Assembly: GCA_946811185.2 (NCBI GenBank)
Contig: OX328096.1
Coordinates: 70,555,345 to 70,619,344, forward strand
Direction of reading: 5' to 3'
DNA length: 64,000 nucleotides
Source: Hippopus hippopus
Taxonomy: Eukaryota; Mollusca; Bivalvia; Cardiida; Cardiidae
Shown here piece by piece: positions 24,701-30,270 of the stretch. The translations under genes were made by a program, and so were the position numbers. The notes beneath the pieces are model-generated. The model was not told where the DNA came from, made no database searches, and saw only the letters and a list, made by a program, of their open reading frames with translations. Every line of letters starts with the position of its first letter. Position 1 is the first letter of the stretch.

Positions 24701-26195
24701 TCATTTACCCAGGGTTCTCCTTTGACTCGAGACTCCAGGTTTTGACGCATGGAAATCCGAAACGACCCGTTTTTGACGCTCAAAAATATCTGCCTAAGCG
24801 TCAATCTGACACATGAGATTACCAGCCAAAGGGTCATATAAATTATGTTGCATGCATCCGGCATGAATGTAGCCTATAATAAACACTATCAGTGTTAACT
24901 GTGTCCAGACGCACGCAGCTCTGTTTATCACACGTAATCAAGCTGGCGAGTGGCGAGTCATTTTTGAAAACATGATAAAGGTGTTAGTCCAATTATCTAG
25001 AGAAAAATGACAGGTTTTCAAGTCAACTGCTACCCTAATTAACAAATTTATGTCAAATCATGCAGTAATACTTGAAAAAATATTAACTGATTTGAAAAAA
25101 AGATCGCTGGAAAAAAACGTGAAAACCCATGACACAACAGAAATCATTTTGACATCGTCCGATCAGAGGCACTACAAACTATCTTTTCATCTTTGGTGAC
25201 AAATTTAAACAGTGAATTTATACTTATTTCTTATGAAACAATAAGTGAAAGCTAAAATCTCTGTTTAAAAATTAGGAAAAACTTTTTAAGATGAAAATAA
25301 ACAACAACCTATAGATAAGATGGGGGGGGGGGAAACCAGAACAAGTGTGAAAGAAAAAGTAATTGGACAAGAAAGAAGACTTAAATCTTAAGAAATAACA
25401 CTTTAATGGATGTGACCTTTATTTTCTCCCTTTTCCACAATGTTCTGGGGTAAGAAAGACAAATCAAGTCGTTCCAGCCACATATGAAATGTCATCTGCA
25501 AATGTCTAAAATAATTATGATCTAGTCAAAAGTTTTTGTTCTTGGGTAAACAGTTCAAAAGTTATTTGTGTCCATTTATTCATCAAGATGAATTACATGC
25601 TAGGGCTGCAATTTAAAATTCTTCTGTCCACTTCATTCCAACAAGTCTCTGCATAAGATCGGGTATTTTCTTATCTAATTCCTATCCATAAACAAAGAAT
25701 ATAAATGGAAAGTTTTCATTATTTCACCCTTATCTCTCCGTGATAATTTTGACCCTTGGACATTTCTATTAGACTCTTGGAAATTCCATTTTGACTCTTG
25801 AAAATTTGGGCCCAAGAGTCAATGACTCGTGGAATTCTGGACCTAGGGAGAACATTGATTTACCCCTATAGTCATAATGTTATCAATTTCTAGCATTCTT
25901 CCCCGAGGTATCAACCTTTAACAAACAGTCCTCCTGAACATAAGAGTTTTTAAAAATATTGTGGGAAAAATAGGAAATGCCGGTAACCAGCAGGTTTTTT
26001 TTTTTACCCTTATCAGAAAACTACAGCTCATTTGTCGACTTACACAAACACAGGCTATACATTTATATCTATCTGAGGGATACACCAGTATACTACCTAA
26101 CATCATAGGTGATACAAAAAAAAAAAGCATTGTGGGATCTTACCATTCCGTGCCCAAGGTGGATTTTTCCCTGCTGATCCAAACTGTGCCATCAT
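222..26195 (-). CDS. CCAR1: CCAR1 (cell division cycle and apoptosis regulator 1), 14 coding exons, 3' end off window
   Basis: CCAR1 is a nuclear transcription coactivator and RNA-processing-associated protein that works with nuclear receptors and Mediator. The exons, read on the minus strand, give in order: the N-terminus MMAQFGSAGKNPPWARN, a Gln-rich stretch, an S1-like domain (FGFVDEDVFF, GDRVLVEAQYN), an Arg/Ser/Asp-rich region, a DBC1/Nudix-like core (YIPSDFFNS, HEAFPL, WSPSLDG, LRPEETHKGK), a SAP domain (SSKGLKSQLIARLTK), a Glu-rich stretch and the C-terminal LSVLLDYRPEDN / LFAELFNEML block. All 14 segments end at GT/AG junctions and join in phase, totalling 2217 nt (739 codons). Human CCAR1 is about 1150 residues, so the remaining C-terminus lies beyond position 1. 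Introns range from under 1 kb to 6.4 kb. The start is the first of two tandem ATGs (26195, 26192); the second has G at +4. Family assignment is very secure. Confidence 0.95.
360..1128. other. CCAR1 intron with SINE remnant
   Basis: No coding signal. Positions ~600-760 (GCTGTTTTCAAAATTATTTC onward) match the body of the SINE-like repeat seen again at 11918-12225 and 21545-21830. The rest is unassigned AT-rich intron. Confidence 0.5.
1129..1320 (-). CDS. CCAR1: CCAR1 exon, C-terminal conserved block
   Basis: Encodes a charged coil (EEEKTKEEERKKATLERR), then YTLPEKPSILVFPNPQAKAG and KFDCSVMSLSVLLDYRPEDN, a highly conserved CCAR1 stretch. Acceptor TTTTAG, donor GAA|GTGAGT. Confidence 0.95.
1605..2160. 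repeat. Dispersed repeat fragment (CACCACATG..GGTGCCA type)
   Basis: Two related sub-blocks within the intron (1610-1780 and 1800-1985) share an AAAATATTTTG..GGTTACC..CCCTTG core. The same family recurs at 7085-7400, 19360-19560 and 63060-63240. No coding capacity. Confidence 0.55.
2192..2254 (-). CDS. CCAR1: CCAR1 exon, short Glu/Lys-rich segment
   Basis: A 21-codon phase-0 exon encoding EETKEEESKDVEVSEEQKQK plus Glu. Acceptor CTACAG, donor GAG|GTAACA. Low complexity, but it fits the acidic stretch between the SAP and EF-hand-like regions. Confidence 0.82.
2270..2497. mobile_element. TTAA/CCCTTTAC-type MITE copy
   Basis: Begins CAACCCTTTACTACAC, contains the palindromic core around 2330-2395 (ATGCTG..CAGCAT flanked by GGAAAA-type arms) and ends GGTAGAGTTAA. 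It is a diverged copy of the family best preserved at 23689-23917. Lies inside a CCAR1 intron. Confidence 0.65.
3440..3735. mobile_element. Two adjacent MITE cores
   Basis: Partial palindromic core at ~3440-3500 and a nearly complete one at 3648-3705 (GTGGGAAAAGGAGAAAATGC and its inverse). Both are members of the family described at 23689-23917. Open frames across them are an artefact of palindrome composition. Confidence 0.6.
3815..4075. repeat. Dispersed repeat with CAGCCTG..CAGGCTG palindrome
   Basis: Contains the inverted repeat CATGTCAGCCTGCG / CGCAGGCTGACATG at ~3984-4019 and GATGCATTAAGC-type flanks. Related copies occur at 23940-24205 and, split by another element, at 16618-17500. 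Confidence 0.6.
4080..4223 (-). CDS. CCAR1: CCAR1 exon, SAP domain
   Basis: Encodes IIELRKELECRNLSSKGLKS and QLIARLTKVLKSEQ, a canonical SAP helix-extended-helix DNA/RNA-binding motif, followed by a Glu-rich tail. Phase-0 exon of 48 codons; donor ACT|GTAAGT. Confidence 0.96.
4500..5080. repeat. Tandem-type dispersed repeat plus tRNA-like SINE piece
   Basis: Positions 4550-4930 contain two to three degenerate ~150-bp units (ACTAGATAAAGC..ATGC, TTTTTAAAGTTTT) like those at 10265-11060. On the minus strand 4988-5060 resembles a tRNA gene (CTGGGTAGCTC..TTGCGGGTTTG), probably a SINE head. Confidence 0.5.
5128..5211 (-). CDS. CCAR1: CCAR1 exon, acidic linker
   Basis: Encodes EEEEDVEEQIVEKTDPTHFL and ELDPKTMK. 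The DPKTMK motif directly precedes the SAP domain in CCAR1. Phase-0 exon of 28 codons; acceptor TTACAG, donor AAG|GTCAG. Confidence 0.93.
5213..6262. other. CCAR1 intron, poly-A rich, no gene
   Basis: Contains A13 at ~5580 and A23 at ~5670. The open frames here come from these homopolymers. No recognisable repeat family or conserved coding segment. Confidence 0.6.
6263..6476 (-). CDS. CCAR1: CCAR1 exon, conserved core part 3
   Basis: Encodes WYRYAEVHYLRPEETHKGK, VETTVIFLPDVWSCQP and a Lys/Gln-rich helix ending EDIQAD. The acceptor is TATACAG at 6481-6477, not the second TACAG four bases further in; only this choice completes the split Trp codon of the upstream exon and keeps the Y-R-Y-A-E motif. 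Donor GTTTATAT is weak. Confidence 0.94.
6477..8042. other. CCAR1 intron, left part, no gene
   Basis: AT-rich intron. 7085-7400 is a copy of the CACCACATG..GGTGCCAA dispersed repeat. Nothing else is assignable. Confidence 0.55.
8043..11262. mobile_element. Composite clam-type repeat element with internal ~146-bp tandem array
   Basis: The left boundary lies near ACAAGAGGGCCATGATGGCC and the right boundary near AATAGCTCACCTTGAGCATG. Inside, about 14 units of ~146 bp (each with TGACCTAGTGACCTAGTTTA and GTGGCCTCTAGAGTGCCC) run from ~8130 to 10270, followed by four to five units of ~165 bp (TTCCTTCTTTGTTCC, GGTCCACTAGGAGATGC) to ~11050. The same unit family appears inverted at 54471-58123 with equivalent termini, so this is one element family rather than simple satellite. 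It contains no protein-coding domain and must be non-autonomous. Confidence 0.75.
11285..11400. mobile_element. Truncated TTAA/CCCTTTACC MITE
   Basis: Starts TAACCCTTTACCACC, includes the first core arm ACATTGTGGGAAAAGAAGAA, and stops in the second arm. Confidence 0.55.
11640..11740. repeat. Fold-back repeat (GCAGACAGTG..CACTGTCTGC)
   Basis: Near-perfect palindrome: GCAGACAGTGCAGATCAAAG and its inverse around a GACTGCAGTGCAGTC centre. A diverged copy lies at 15852-15925. Probably a separate MITE family. Confidence 0.6.
11918..12225 (-). mobile_element. tRNA-derived SINE
   Basis: Read on the minus strand, 12225-12153 is tRNA-like: an A-box-like TAGCTCAGTCGATAGCATG and a B-box-like GGGTTCAATCC. 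The body follows, and the element ends in a CAATCAATCAAT tail (plus strand ATTGATTGATTG at 11918). RNA polymerase III internal promoter elements are therefore visible. Related bodies lie at ~600-760 and 21545-21830. Confidence 0.75.
12674..12881. mobile_element. TTAA/CCCTTTACC MITE copy
   Basis: TTAACCCTTTACCAC at the left and GGTAAAGAGTTAA at the right, with the palindromic core at ~12705-12775. TTAA at both ends fits a piggyBac-type target duplication. Confidence 0.75.
12904..13184 (-). CDS. CCAR1: CCAR1 exon, conserved core part 2 (Nudix-like)
   Basis: Encodes VMLIASPSLDDLYHKSC and later GGPWSPSLDGPNPADDPKV and TGINLSSCTQ plus a split Trp codon. This belongs to the catalytically inactive Nudix-like domain of the CCAR/DBC1 family. 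Acceptor ATCAG, donor ATG|GTAGG. Confidence 0.96.
13395..13962. mobile_element. Two MITE copies in tandem
   Basis: Copy one ~13395-13585 (core GATGCTGGATACCAGCAT) and copy two ~13731-13958 (TTTAACCCTTTCC..core..TGTGTTAAA). Both are diverged members of the CCCTTTACC family in a CCAR1 intron. Confidence 0.6.
14060..14240. mobile_element. Partial MITE copy
   Basis: Left end TAACTCTTTACCAAACGAC and first core arm at 14210-14232; the second arm is missing. Confidence 0.5.
14493..14718 (-). CDS. CCAR1: CCAR1 exon, conserved core part 1
   Basis: Encodes SRYSNMYIPSDFFNSDFLW, HEAFPLLRPFQLGKPCHFHV and LDPPDADHLFNAK, signature stretches of the CCAR/DBC1 core. Acceptor TTTCAG, donor AAG|GTTAG. Confidence 0.96.
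15085..15615. mobile_element. Two further MITE copies
   Basis: Copy one 15088-~15325 with core around 15165-15222; copy two ~15377-15605 ending GGCAAAGACTTAA with a degraded core. Same family as 23689-23917. Confidence 0.55.
16015..16190. mobile_element. MITE copy next to CCAR1 exon
   Basis: Core at 16080-16132 (CCTTGTGGGAAAAGAAGAAA and inverse) and right end GTGTGGTACAGGATTAA. It ends ~25 bp from the donor of the CCAR1 RS-rich exon. Confidence 0.6.
16216..16474 (-). CDS. CCAR1: CCAR1 exon, Arg/Asp/Ser-rich region
   Basis: Encodes an RS/RD-type stretch (GRDRQKRREDRDRRDRSD, KRSRSPKRSLSP) ending in RYVVQVPKFSLDM. CCAR1 has the same charged region just ahead of its conserved core. Acceptor TCTAG before 16474, donor GTAAG after 16216. 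Confidence 0.92.
16618..17500. mobile_element. Dispersed repeat interrupted by a second element
   Basis: The outer repeat (family of 3815-4075 and 23940-24205) is split: its one half is 16618-~16722 and its other half ~17347-17500. The ~625-bp insert starts near AGAGGCGCTTGAGCGCCTG and ends GGCCTTCGGCCAGTGGAGC, with a (GGAC)n run at 17248-17295. This is a clear nested insertion. Confidence 0.6.
17917..18028 (-). CDS. CCAR1: CCAR1 exon, low-complexity linker
   Basis: Encodes PAGNNNAMGSNSFVGSAM and continues to KPPPLMEQNI, a Gly/Asn/Ser-rich linker between the S1-like and RS-rich regions. Acceptor TTATAG, donor GTAAGTAG. Support comes mostly from splice sites and phase, because the sequence itself is poorly conserved. 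Confidence 0.82.
18118..18282. repeat. Fold-back MITE
   Basis: Long inverted repeat with arms containing TTCTTAG, TCTAAATTTGAA and GATTGGCTAAACCA and a very short loop at ~18203. It lies in a CCAR1 intron. No coding capacity. Confidence 0.65.
18670..19360. repeat. Clam-type dispersed repeat with GACCTTGACCTT motifs
   Basis: Starts near TGTGTTTGTGAAACACAAAT and ends CCGGTAGGGGACTAAC, with repeated ~165-bp units (AATTTCGTCAAAAATCC, CAGCTCGATATCTGCCAGCG) and a CAGACAGACAGACGG run near its end. A related start is visible at ~62285. Confidence 0.6.
19747..19861 (-). CDS. CCAR1: CCAR1 exon, second half of S1-like domain
   Basis: Encodes CVKGSMPKVGDRVLVEAQYN and then ANMPFKWNATCVKVLNYQ, completing the S1-like beta barrel. 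Acceptor TTTCAG, donor CAG|GTAATC. It continues the previous exon in phase through a split Thr codon. Confidence 0.95.
19950..21340. mobile_element. Repeat element with 162-bp tandem units
   Basis: Bounded by ATACGCCCGTCCC at the left and a GACGGGCGTATAAAA block at the right. Contains about seven units of a 162-bp repeat (GAGTTATGGTTCTT..GATGACAAAGTTATGCTCCGG); spacing of CTCCGGAC is 150, 162, 162 and 162 bp from 20571 on. The 162-bp period is divisible by three, so spurious long frames stay open; there is no protein family here. Confidence 0.7.
21545..21830 (-). repeat. SINE-related repeat
   Basis: Body similar to the 11918-12225 SINE (GTCATATCACAGCGG..AGTGCACCTA) with a diverged head ending around 21800. 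Confidence 0.5.
21953..22164 (-). CDS. CCAR1: CCAR1 exon, poly-Gln and start of S1-like domain
   Basis: Encodes a Gln-rich linker (QQAQQQQQPKQR), then RVFTGTVTKLHDNFGFVDED and VFFQT, the beginning of the S1-like RNA/protein-binding domain that is the most conserved N-terminal part of CCAR proteins. Acceptor TCAAAG before 22164; donor GTAAG after 21953. Confidence 0.95.
22740..22978. mobile_element. MITE copy
   Basis: Core at 22864-22920 with arms AAAAGGAGAAAATGCTG and inverse; ends are diverged. Another copy with a well-kept core lies at ~22230-22410. Confidence 0.55.
23076..23200 (-). CDS. CCAR1: CCAR1 exon, Gln-rich N-terminal region
   Basis: Encodes a segment from GSGINQQMLTPGVATQ to AVATMQ, rich in Gln and Ala. 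Acceptor CTTCAG at 23203-23201 and donor GTAGA after 23076. It joins the start exon with a split Gly codon. The low-complexity Gln composition matches the N-terminal activation-type region of the family. Confidence 0.88.
23284..23567. mobile_element. MITE copy with internal duplication
   Basis: Left end TTTAACCCTTTACCACATAA; right end TCTCAAGGGTTAA. The second core arm is partly duplicated (CCCACA..TTTTTTTTTTT twice). Confidence 0.55.
23689..23917. mobile_element. Type copy of a 229-bp piggyBac-like MITE
   Basis: Terminal 17-bp inverted repeat TTAACCCTTTACCACAC / GTGTGGTAAAGGGTTAA, with TTAA at both ends as expected for a piggyBac-type target duplication. The centre (23803-23855) is a perfect palindrome: two 26-nt arms around a single T. 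About 25 related copies, whole or partial, are scattered through the CCAR1 introns and around the right-hand gene. It has no coding capacity, so it depends on a transposase elsewhere. Confidence 0.85.
23940..24205. repeat. Dispersed repeat, CAGCCTG..CAGGCTG palindrome
   Basis: Carries GTCAGCCTGTGCAGTCC and an inverse ACTCTGCGCAGGCTGAC-like arm, followed by GATACTTTTTGCAGATGCAT. Same family as 3815-4075. Confidence 0.6.
24280..24508. mobile_element. MITE copy, well preserved
   Basis: TTAAACCTTTGCCACACGAC at the left, AGTAAGGGGTTAA at the right, palindromic core at ~24390-24450. TTAA ends are retained. Confidence 0.75.
24711..25857. mobile_element. Non-autonomous hAT-like element inserted in a MITE
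   Basis: Flanked by a perfect 8-bp duplication ATTTACCC (24703-24710 and 25858-25865), the length typical of hAT transposition. Ends AGGGTTCTCC and GGAGAAC..TTG share a GTTCTCC inverted core. Subterminal GACTC-type motifs recur near both ends. It interrupts the core of a CCCTTTACC MITE. No open frame of transposase length. Confidence 0.75.
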
Positions 26196-26216
26196 GATAT
26201 GCTGTTCTCACAAAAT
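26144..26216 (-). CDS. CCAR1: CCAR1 exon with start codon
   Basis: Acceptor TTTCAG precedes 26216 and the donor GTAAG follows 26144. The exon holds about 21 nt of 5' UTR, then ATG at 26195 and MMAQFGSAGKNPPWARN plus one base. The acceptor just upstream of the ATG implies at least one further non-coding 5' exon at higher coordinates. One candidate donor (GTATGAG, minus strand) lies near 26658, but I cannot confirm it. Confidence 0.9.
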
Positions 26217-28550
26217 CTGAAATACACAAATCTATCAAACTTTAGACCTGCTTACTTTGCCCTCAGAGCACAGAATAACTGAAAAATATTTTTCAATCAG
26301 GAAACACTATCAAAAATTTAAAATACTGCTATTTCAAGGCTAGGCTGACCATAATATGTAAGCATGTAGCAGAGTGCAAATCCAAAGATTAAATTGCAGA
26401 AACTGACATGCCAATGGGTATTTTGAACACTCGTTTAGCTCATTACCAAACGACAAAATTTTAGACTCTCCACATTGAAAACATTTGCAGACCTGATTGA
26501 AGATGCTTGGATGAATGACAATGCTATCACATATTACAAACTGATTCGAAAACCTTATTTTCACAATCATTATCTCTTTAAATCTACCATACAACCCCCA
26601 GTTTGGGGGCAATTTCTTCAGTGGACAATTTCTTCAGCAGCGTCATTTTCTCATACCTTTTTTTTTCGCTGCTTCCATAACAGATGAATATGTAAATTTA
26701 CTAAAAATCTCCTGGGGCAGCAACAATAACATGCAATGCTTAAGAAAGCGATATTGCTTCCAACATATTACTGCAAGTTAAATTTTGTAAATACTTGAAA
26801 AAGAAACAAATATGTCTTGTATACTTGAATGACATTAATAAGCATACACATAAAGTAATGCAGTTTTATTTTTATCCCTGTAATTTAACGAATACCGACG
26901 CTTAAAATCGCTATGGTCAGTGTGACAAGGGTTCGAAAATGTTTGGGAACGGAGGACGGACACATTCATGACCAAAACGCCACAGATTTAGTATGTTCCC
27001 TATAAAATCTCAACTATCTGTTTCATTTTAGGAGTTCATAGTCCTTCTATTTCAGTATTTTGCTTTTGACAATTTCAAAATTGGTGCAACTTTCACAAAA
27101 GAAACGTGCGACGACAAAAATTCTAGATTACCGACCTTCTGAACATACAATGTTTATCTTGAGGCGCTTCGTGCCATGTGCAGTCGAAATCAATGGCTGC
27201 CTTCGTTGAATATAGTCCTATACAGATTAGGTGCATGGTCATTCGGAGACCCGAAAATGCGGGCTTTAGCATCAGTAACCTTTTACAAGTATCACATCGT
27301 AAATCTTCATAGACTTGTGCACACAAATGCGTTGCAAAAATCGAGAGGGATTTTTTTTTCTACAACCATTTAACGAACAGTATTTGCGTTTTAACCTGCC
27401 TGCATGAAAAAGCCCTTTGTATTGTATGAAATGAAATTGCTCCTACCAAGGAATTTCTTTTTTTCCAACATTTTTGTATACCATATGATTTGTGTTCAAT
27501 TTCAGTTTTTTCCTCTGTAGATCGACATGCTTTTAACTATCTACAAGTTTGTTGTTTTGGAAAAAATTATTTAGATCTATTTTTTACGCGCAATTTGACC
27601 TTTCAAGTTTTCAGATTATCGACCTGAGATTGATCAAATCCAGACAGTTTGAAACGATATCATTAAGACAAATGTTCTGAGCGTATATATACATCAGCAA
27701 TGGACATAGGTGTGGCCTTTAAAGCGAATAAAAGGTTTTCCTAAGATCTTGCCTTTTTATAAAATTTGAATCGGTGACACAAATTTTCCACAGACTTTAC
27801 CTATTTTCAAATACAAAAGAAACATTGTATGAACGAACAGTCTAAGCTTCATGCGCATATTACTTAAACTATGGCCTCTAAAAGCAATGACATGTGTTTT
27901 TAGATTTAACCCGTTGTCTGCGCATGTCATATTCTTAGAAGATTCGACCTGTCTGTCATTACTCATCACTATCCTGTACAGGATAAATATTAATACGTGG
28001 TGTGTAAACTAAAACTCGCCGCCAGCAAAGTAGTAATGGGGAAAATGGCTATAAACAATACTTCTGTCGAAAAATCTAGCCTGTATTTTGCTCCAAATAG
28101 AAAAAAAAAAAAAATAGTTTTTACAAATACTATTGTTTTGCTGCACATCTTTGAATACAGTTTCTAAATATAGAATTTAGGGAAACCGGGATTCGTGCAG
28201 GGTTTTTCCACAGACTTATCAACAAGGAGTGTCTGGGCTTATACCAAAGCTATTACTCAAGCCTGTAGGGGCTGTTTTTATTAATGACTGGTGCATATAG
28301 GTTACATGCTAGCTGACCATAGCTGAATGAATCGCACCAGTTAGCGTTTTATTGATTAAAAGTGGTGTTTTTTTTTAACGAAATTCGAATAACGGTTGTC
28401 GTTTTGAAAAGTAGTCCGGTTCTGTACTTAGAGTGCCCAAACCAGATAGGTTTATATTTTAAAAATGCCACCAAGCGGAAGACAATGAGATTTAACCTGT
28501 GACCTACATCTTCATGAAAAATGTCCCATTTATCAAAGAGATATAAATAA
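26217..28550. other. Gene-free 5' flank of CCAR1
   Basis: Beyond the start exon I see no further coding exon. The CCAR1 promoter and its non-coding first exon(s) should lie here, but no CpG-rich stretch or clear TSS stands out. A partial MITE end is at ~26430-26490. Confidence 0.5.
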
Positions 28551-28554
28551 GATA

Positions 28555-28969
28555 AATATTATGACCAAGTTTCATTAACATAAAACTAAAACACAGCCTC
28601 GAGAATACACACCAGATTCTCATATATGACCTAGCGACCTTGTTTTAGGTCTGATATGATCAGCTTTCAAACTTGTCAGAGGTATTGTCAACAAAAATAT
28701 TCTAATCAATTTTTCTGAAGCTTGGACTGAAAATATGGTCTATATGGTGCACAGAAGGTTTTTTGTATGATTCGATCTGGTGATCAATTAAAGCCAAGGT
28801 GACCCATTTTTGAAATTCACTTAGATAATAATAAGAAGAAAATTCTGACCAAGTATCTTTACCATGAGCGTTGGACTGCAAGTCTGGCCTCTAGAACGTA
28901 CACAGGTTTTTGTCCCGGTAAGATTTCATCTAGTGACTTTTTTTTTTTACCTTAGTAGACAAATTTTCA
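28555..28969. repeat. Left copy of a ~415-bp direct repeat flanking the Polinton
   Basis: From TATTATGACCAAGTTTCAT to AGTAGACAAATTTTCA. It matches 46253-46667 in the same orientation with only scattered differences. It is a piece of the clam repeat family (TGACC..TCTGACC blocks) and ends 40 bp before the Polinton. Confidence 0.8.
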
Positions 28970-29003
28970 GACTCATTCGAGATAATATCGAGAAAAACAT
29001 ACT

Positions 29004-29009
29004 AAGAAA
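29004..29009 (+). other. Left 6-bp target-site duplication of the Polinton
   Basis: AAGAAA, identical to 44766-44771. Six base pairs is the duplication length made by Polinton/Maverick integrases. Confidence 0.93.
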
Positions 29010-29213
29010 AGTAGTTAGGAAAATGGGCATTCTGGCTCATTTTTTTTAAAAATTTAAAAAAATGCGAAAAAATTGCTTGAAACTCGAAAATTTCAAAAAG
29101 TTTCGCTCGAAAAACGTGAAATCAGACCTCAAAACGCTCAGAATCGCGTTTTAAAGCCCTAAACCCGCTCAAAACAGTCTGCTCAATCCGGTTCTCGCTT
29201 AATTTTTAGAAAT

Positions 29214-29249
<36 letters not shown>

Positions 29250-29298
29250 TAAAAAAATTTTCTAAAAAAAATTTTGAAATCTTAAAAAAAGTTAAAGA

Positions 29299-29318
29299 AA
29301 AAATATTGTAATATTTTT
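29299..29318. promoter_or_regulatory. Perfect AT palindrome upstream of the TIR gene
   Basis: Nine-base arms AAAAATATT / AATATTTTT around GT, three bases before the ATG of the TIR-encoded gene; repeated in the right TIR (~44466-44485). It could be a promoter, a replication or terminal-protein site, or a transcript hairpin. Role is inference. Confidence 0.5.
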
Positions 29319-29321
29319 ACA

Positions 29322-29651
29322 ATGACAAATGAAGTATTAAATGAATATGAAGAATTAATATGTGAGATAGAAGAATTATTAGAGAAGAAATTTTATATGG
29401 AATTAAATTATAATTTACGTCCACAACCAGTTCATCAGCCAATAATTATGCACCAACCAATTGCGCAGCAGCCTATGGTACCCCTCCCCTTACTTCCTTC
29501 GATAGAACCACAACCAGTTTATCAACCTTTATATTCATATCCACAACCAATTGTACAACCTATAGTACAACCAATAGAACAACAACCTCCCTTACTTCCA
29601 AATTTAGGACCACAATTATCCAATACTCCACAGACTTTCACCTCATTTTAA
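29322..29651 (+). CDS. TIR-encoded Pro/Gln-rich protein, left copy
   Basis: 109 residues, function unknown. Residues 1-27 form an acidic, Leu/Glu-rich helix (NEYEELICEIEELLEKKF), likely a coiled coil. Residues 33-105 are a Pro/Gln/Leu tract with repeated QPI/QPV/QPL motifs (VQPIVQPIEQQPPLLP). It lies entirely within the inverted repeat and has a twin at 44133-44462 that differs by two residues (Pro/Leu and Ile/Thr). Codons stay open in both copies, which supports real coding. The extended Pro-rich tail could act as a scaffold or SH3/WW-type ligand; this is speculation. Confidence 0.7.
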   Translation: MTNEVLNEYEELICEIEELLEKKFYMELNYNLRPQPVHQPIIMHQPIAQQPMVPLPLLPSIEPQPVYQPLYSYPQPIVQPIVQPIEQQPPLLPNLGPQLSNTPQTFTSF

Positions 29652-29717
29652 AAATTTCTAAAAAAAATTTTTTGAAAAAGAAAAAAATTTTATTTCTAAA
29701 ACGATATATAAAAAAGC

Positions 29718-30233
29718 ATGGAAGAACTAAAAGAGTTTCTAAAAGAATTAAACTTAGACAAAGACGAGGGTTTAATGAAGGCTATAGATAACATGAAAGA
29801 GAATTTGCTAAACGTAGATATAGCTGAAGATAAATTCAAAAAGTTAATTTACGAACAAATGACAGCTAACTCTAAAGAGGCTTCTGCGAGATTCGCGATG
29901 CTTCTAGCTACGTATACAAACTTTATTTTAGATTCTATCAATCTGGAAATTAGACAAAATTTAGCTGTAAAGGCGGCATTTTGGAAACACACTTACGAAT
30001 GTGGAAACCTATCTAAGAAAAATTTAATACTTAAGATTAAAAAAACTACAGGGTTTAAAATAGAGAAAGGGCTAACGAGAAACGAAATACTGTATAAAAC
30101 GGTAGTAATGTTTATAATTACGGATGAGAATGATCGTTCAGTGTATATTAAAAATAAAAGAAAAATGCAGGGAGGACAAATTACAAATTTCTTAAATATA
30201 ACGAATAAAATAGCTAAAAAGGTTGGGATTTAA
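29718..30233 (+). CDS. Hypothetical helical Polinton protein
   Basis: 171 residues, Lys/Glu-rich and predicted mostly helical, with no family I recognise. Residues 1-60 look like an amphipathic helical pair, and 95-120 are basic (LSKKNLILKIKKTTGFKIEK). A TATATAAAAAA box sits just ahead of the ATG. It is the first gene inside the left TIR and is convergent with the polymerase; a hairpin separates them. A DNA-binding or terminal-protein role would fit its place near the end but is not shown by the sequence. Confidence 0.6.
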   Translation: MEELKEFLKELNLDKDEGLMKAIDNMKENLLNVDIAEDKFKKLIYEQMTANSKEASARFAMLLATYTNFILDSINLEIRQNLAVKAAFWKHTYECGNLSKKNLILKIKKTTGFKIEKGLTRNEILYKTVVMFIITDENDRSVYIKNKRKMQGGQITNFLNITNKIAKKVGI

Positions 30234-30236
30234 AAA

Positions 30237-30270
30237 AAAATATAACTTATTATAAACAAAGCTATATTTT
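30237..30270. terminator. Hairpin between convergent genes, left
   Basis: AAAATATAAC and GCTATATTTT (one mismatch) around a 14-nt AT loop, between the stop of the 171-aa gene and the end of the polymerase. The ~35-nt sequence is repeated in inverted orientation at 44087-44122, again between convergent genes, so a bidirectional 3'-end signal is likely. Confidence 0.5.

Larger units (their letters stand above)
29010..29667 (+). repeat. Left terminal inverted repeat
   Basis: Matches the reverse complement of 44118-44765. I count four single-base differences plus length changes in the A-run at 29218-29244 and a neighbouring homopolymer. The outer ~210 bp are non-coding, then comes a homopolymer tract, a 20-bp palindrome and a 109-codon gene that lies wholly inside the repeat. 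Confidence 0.95.
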
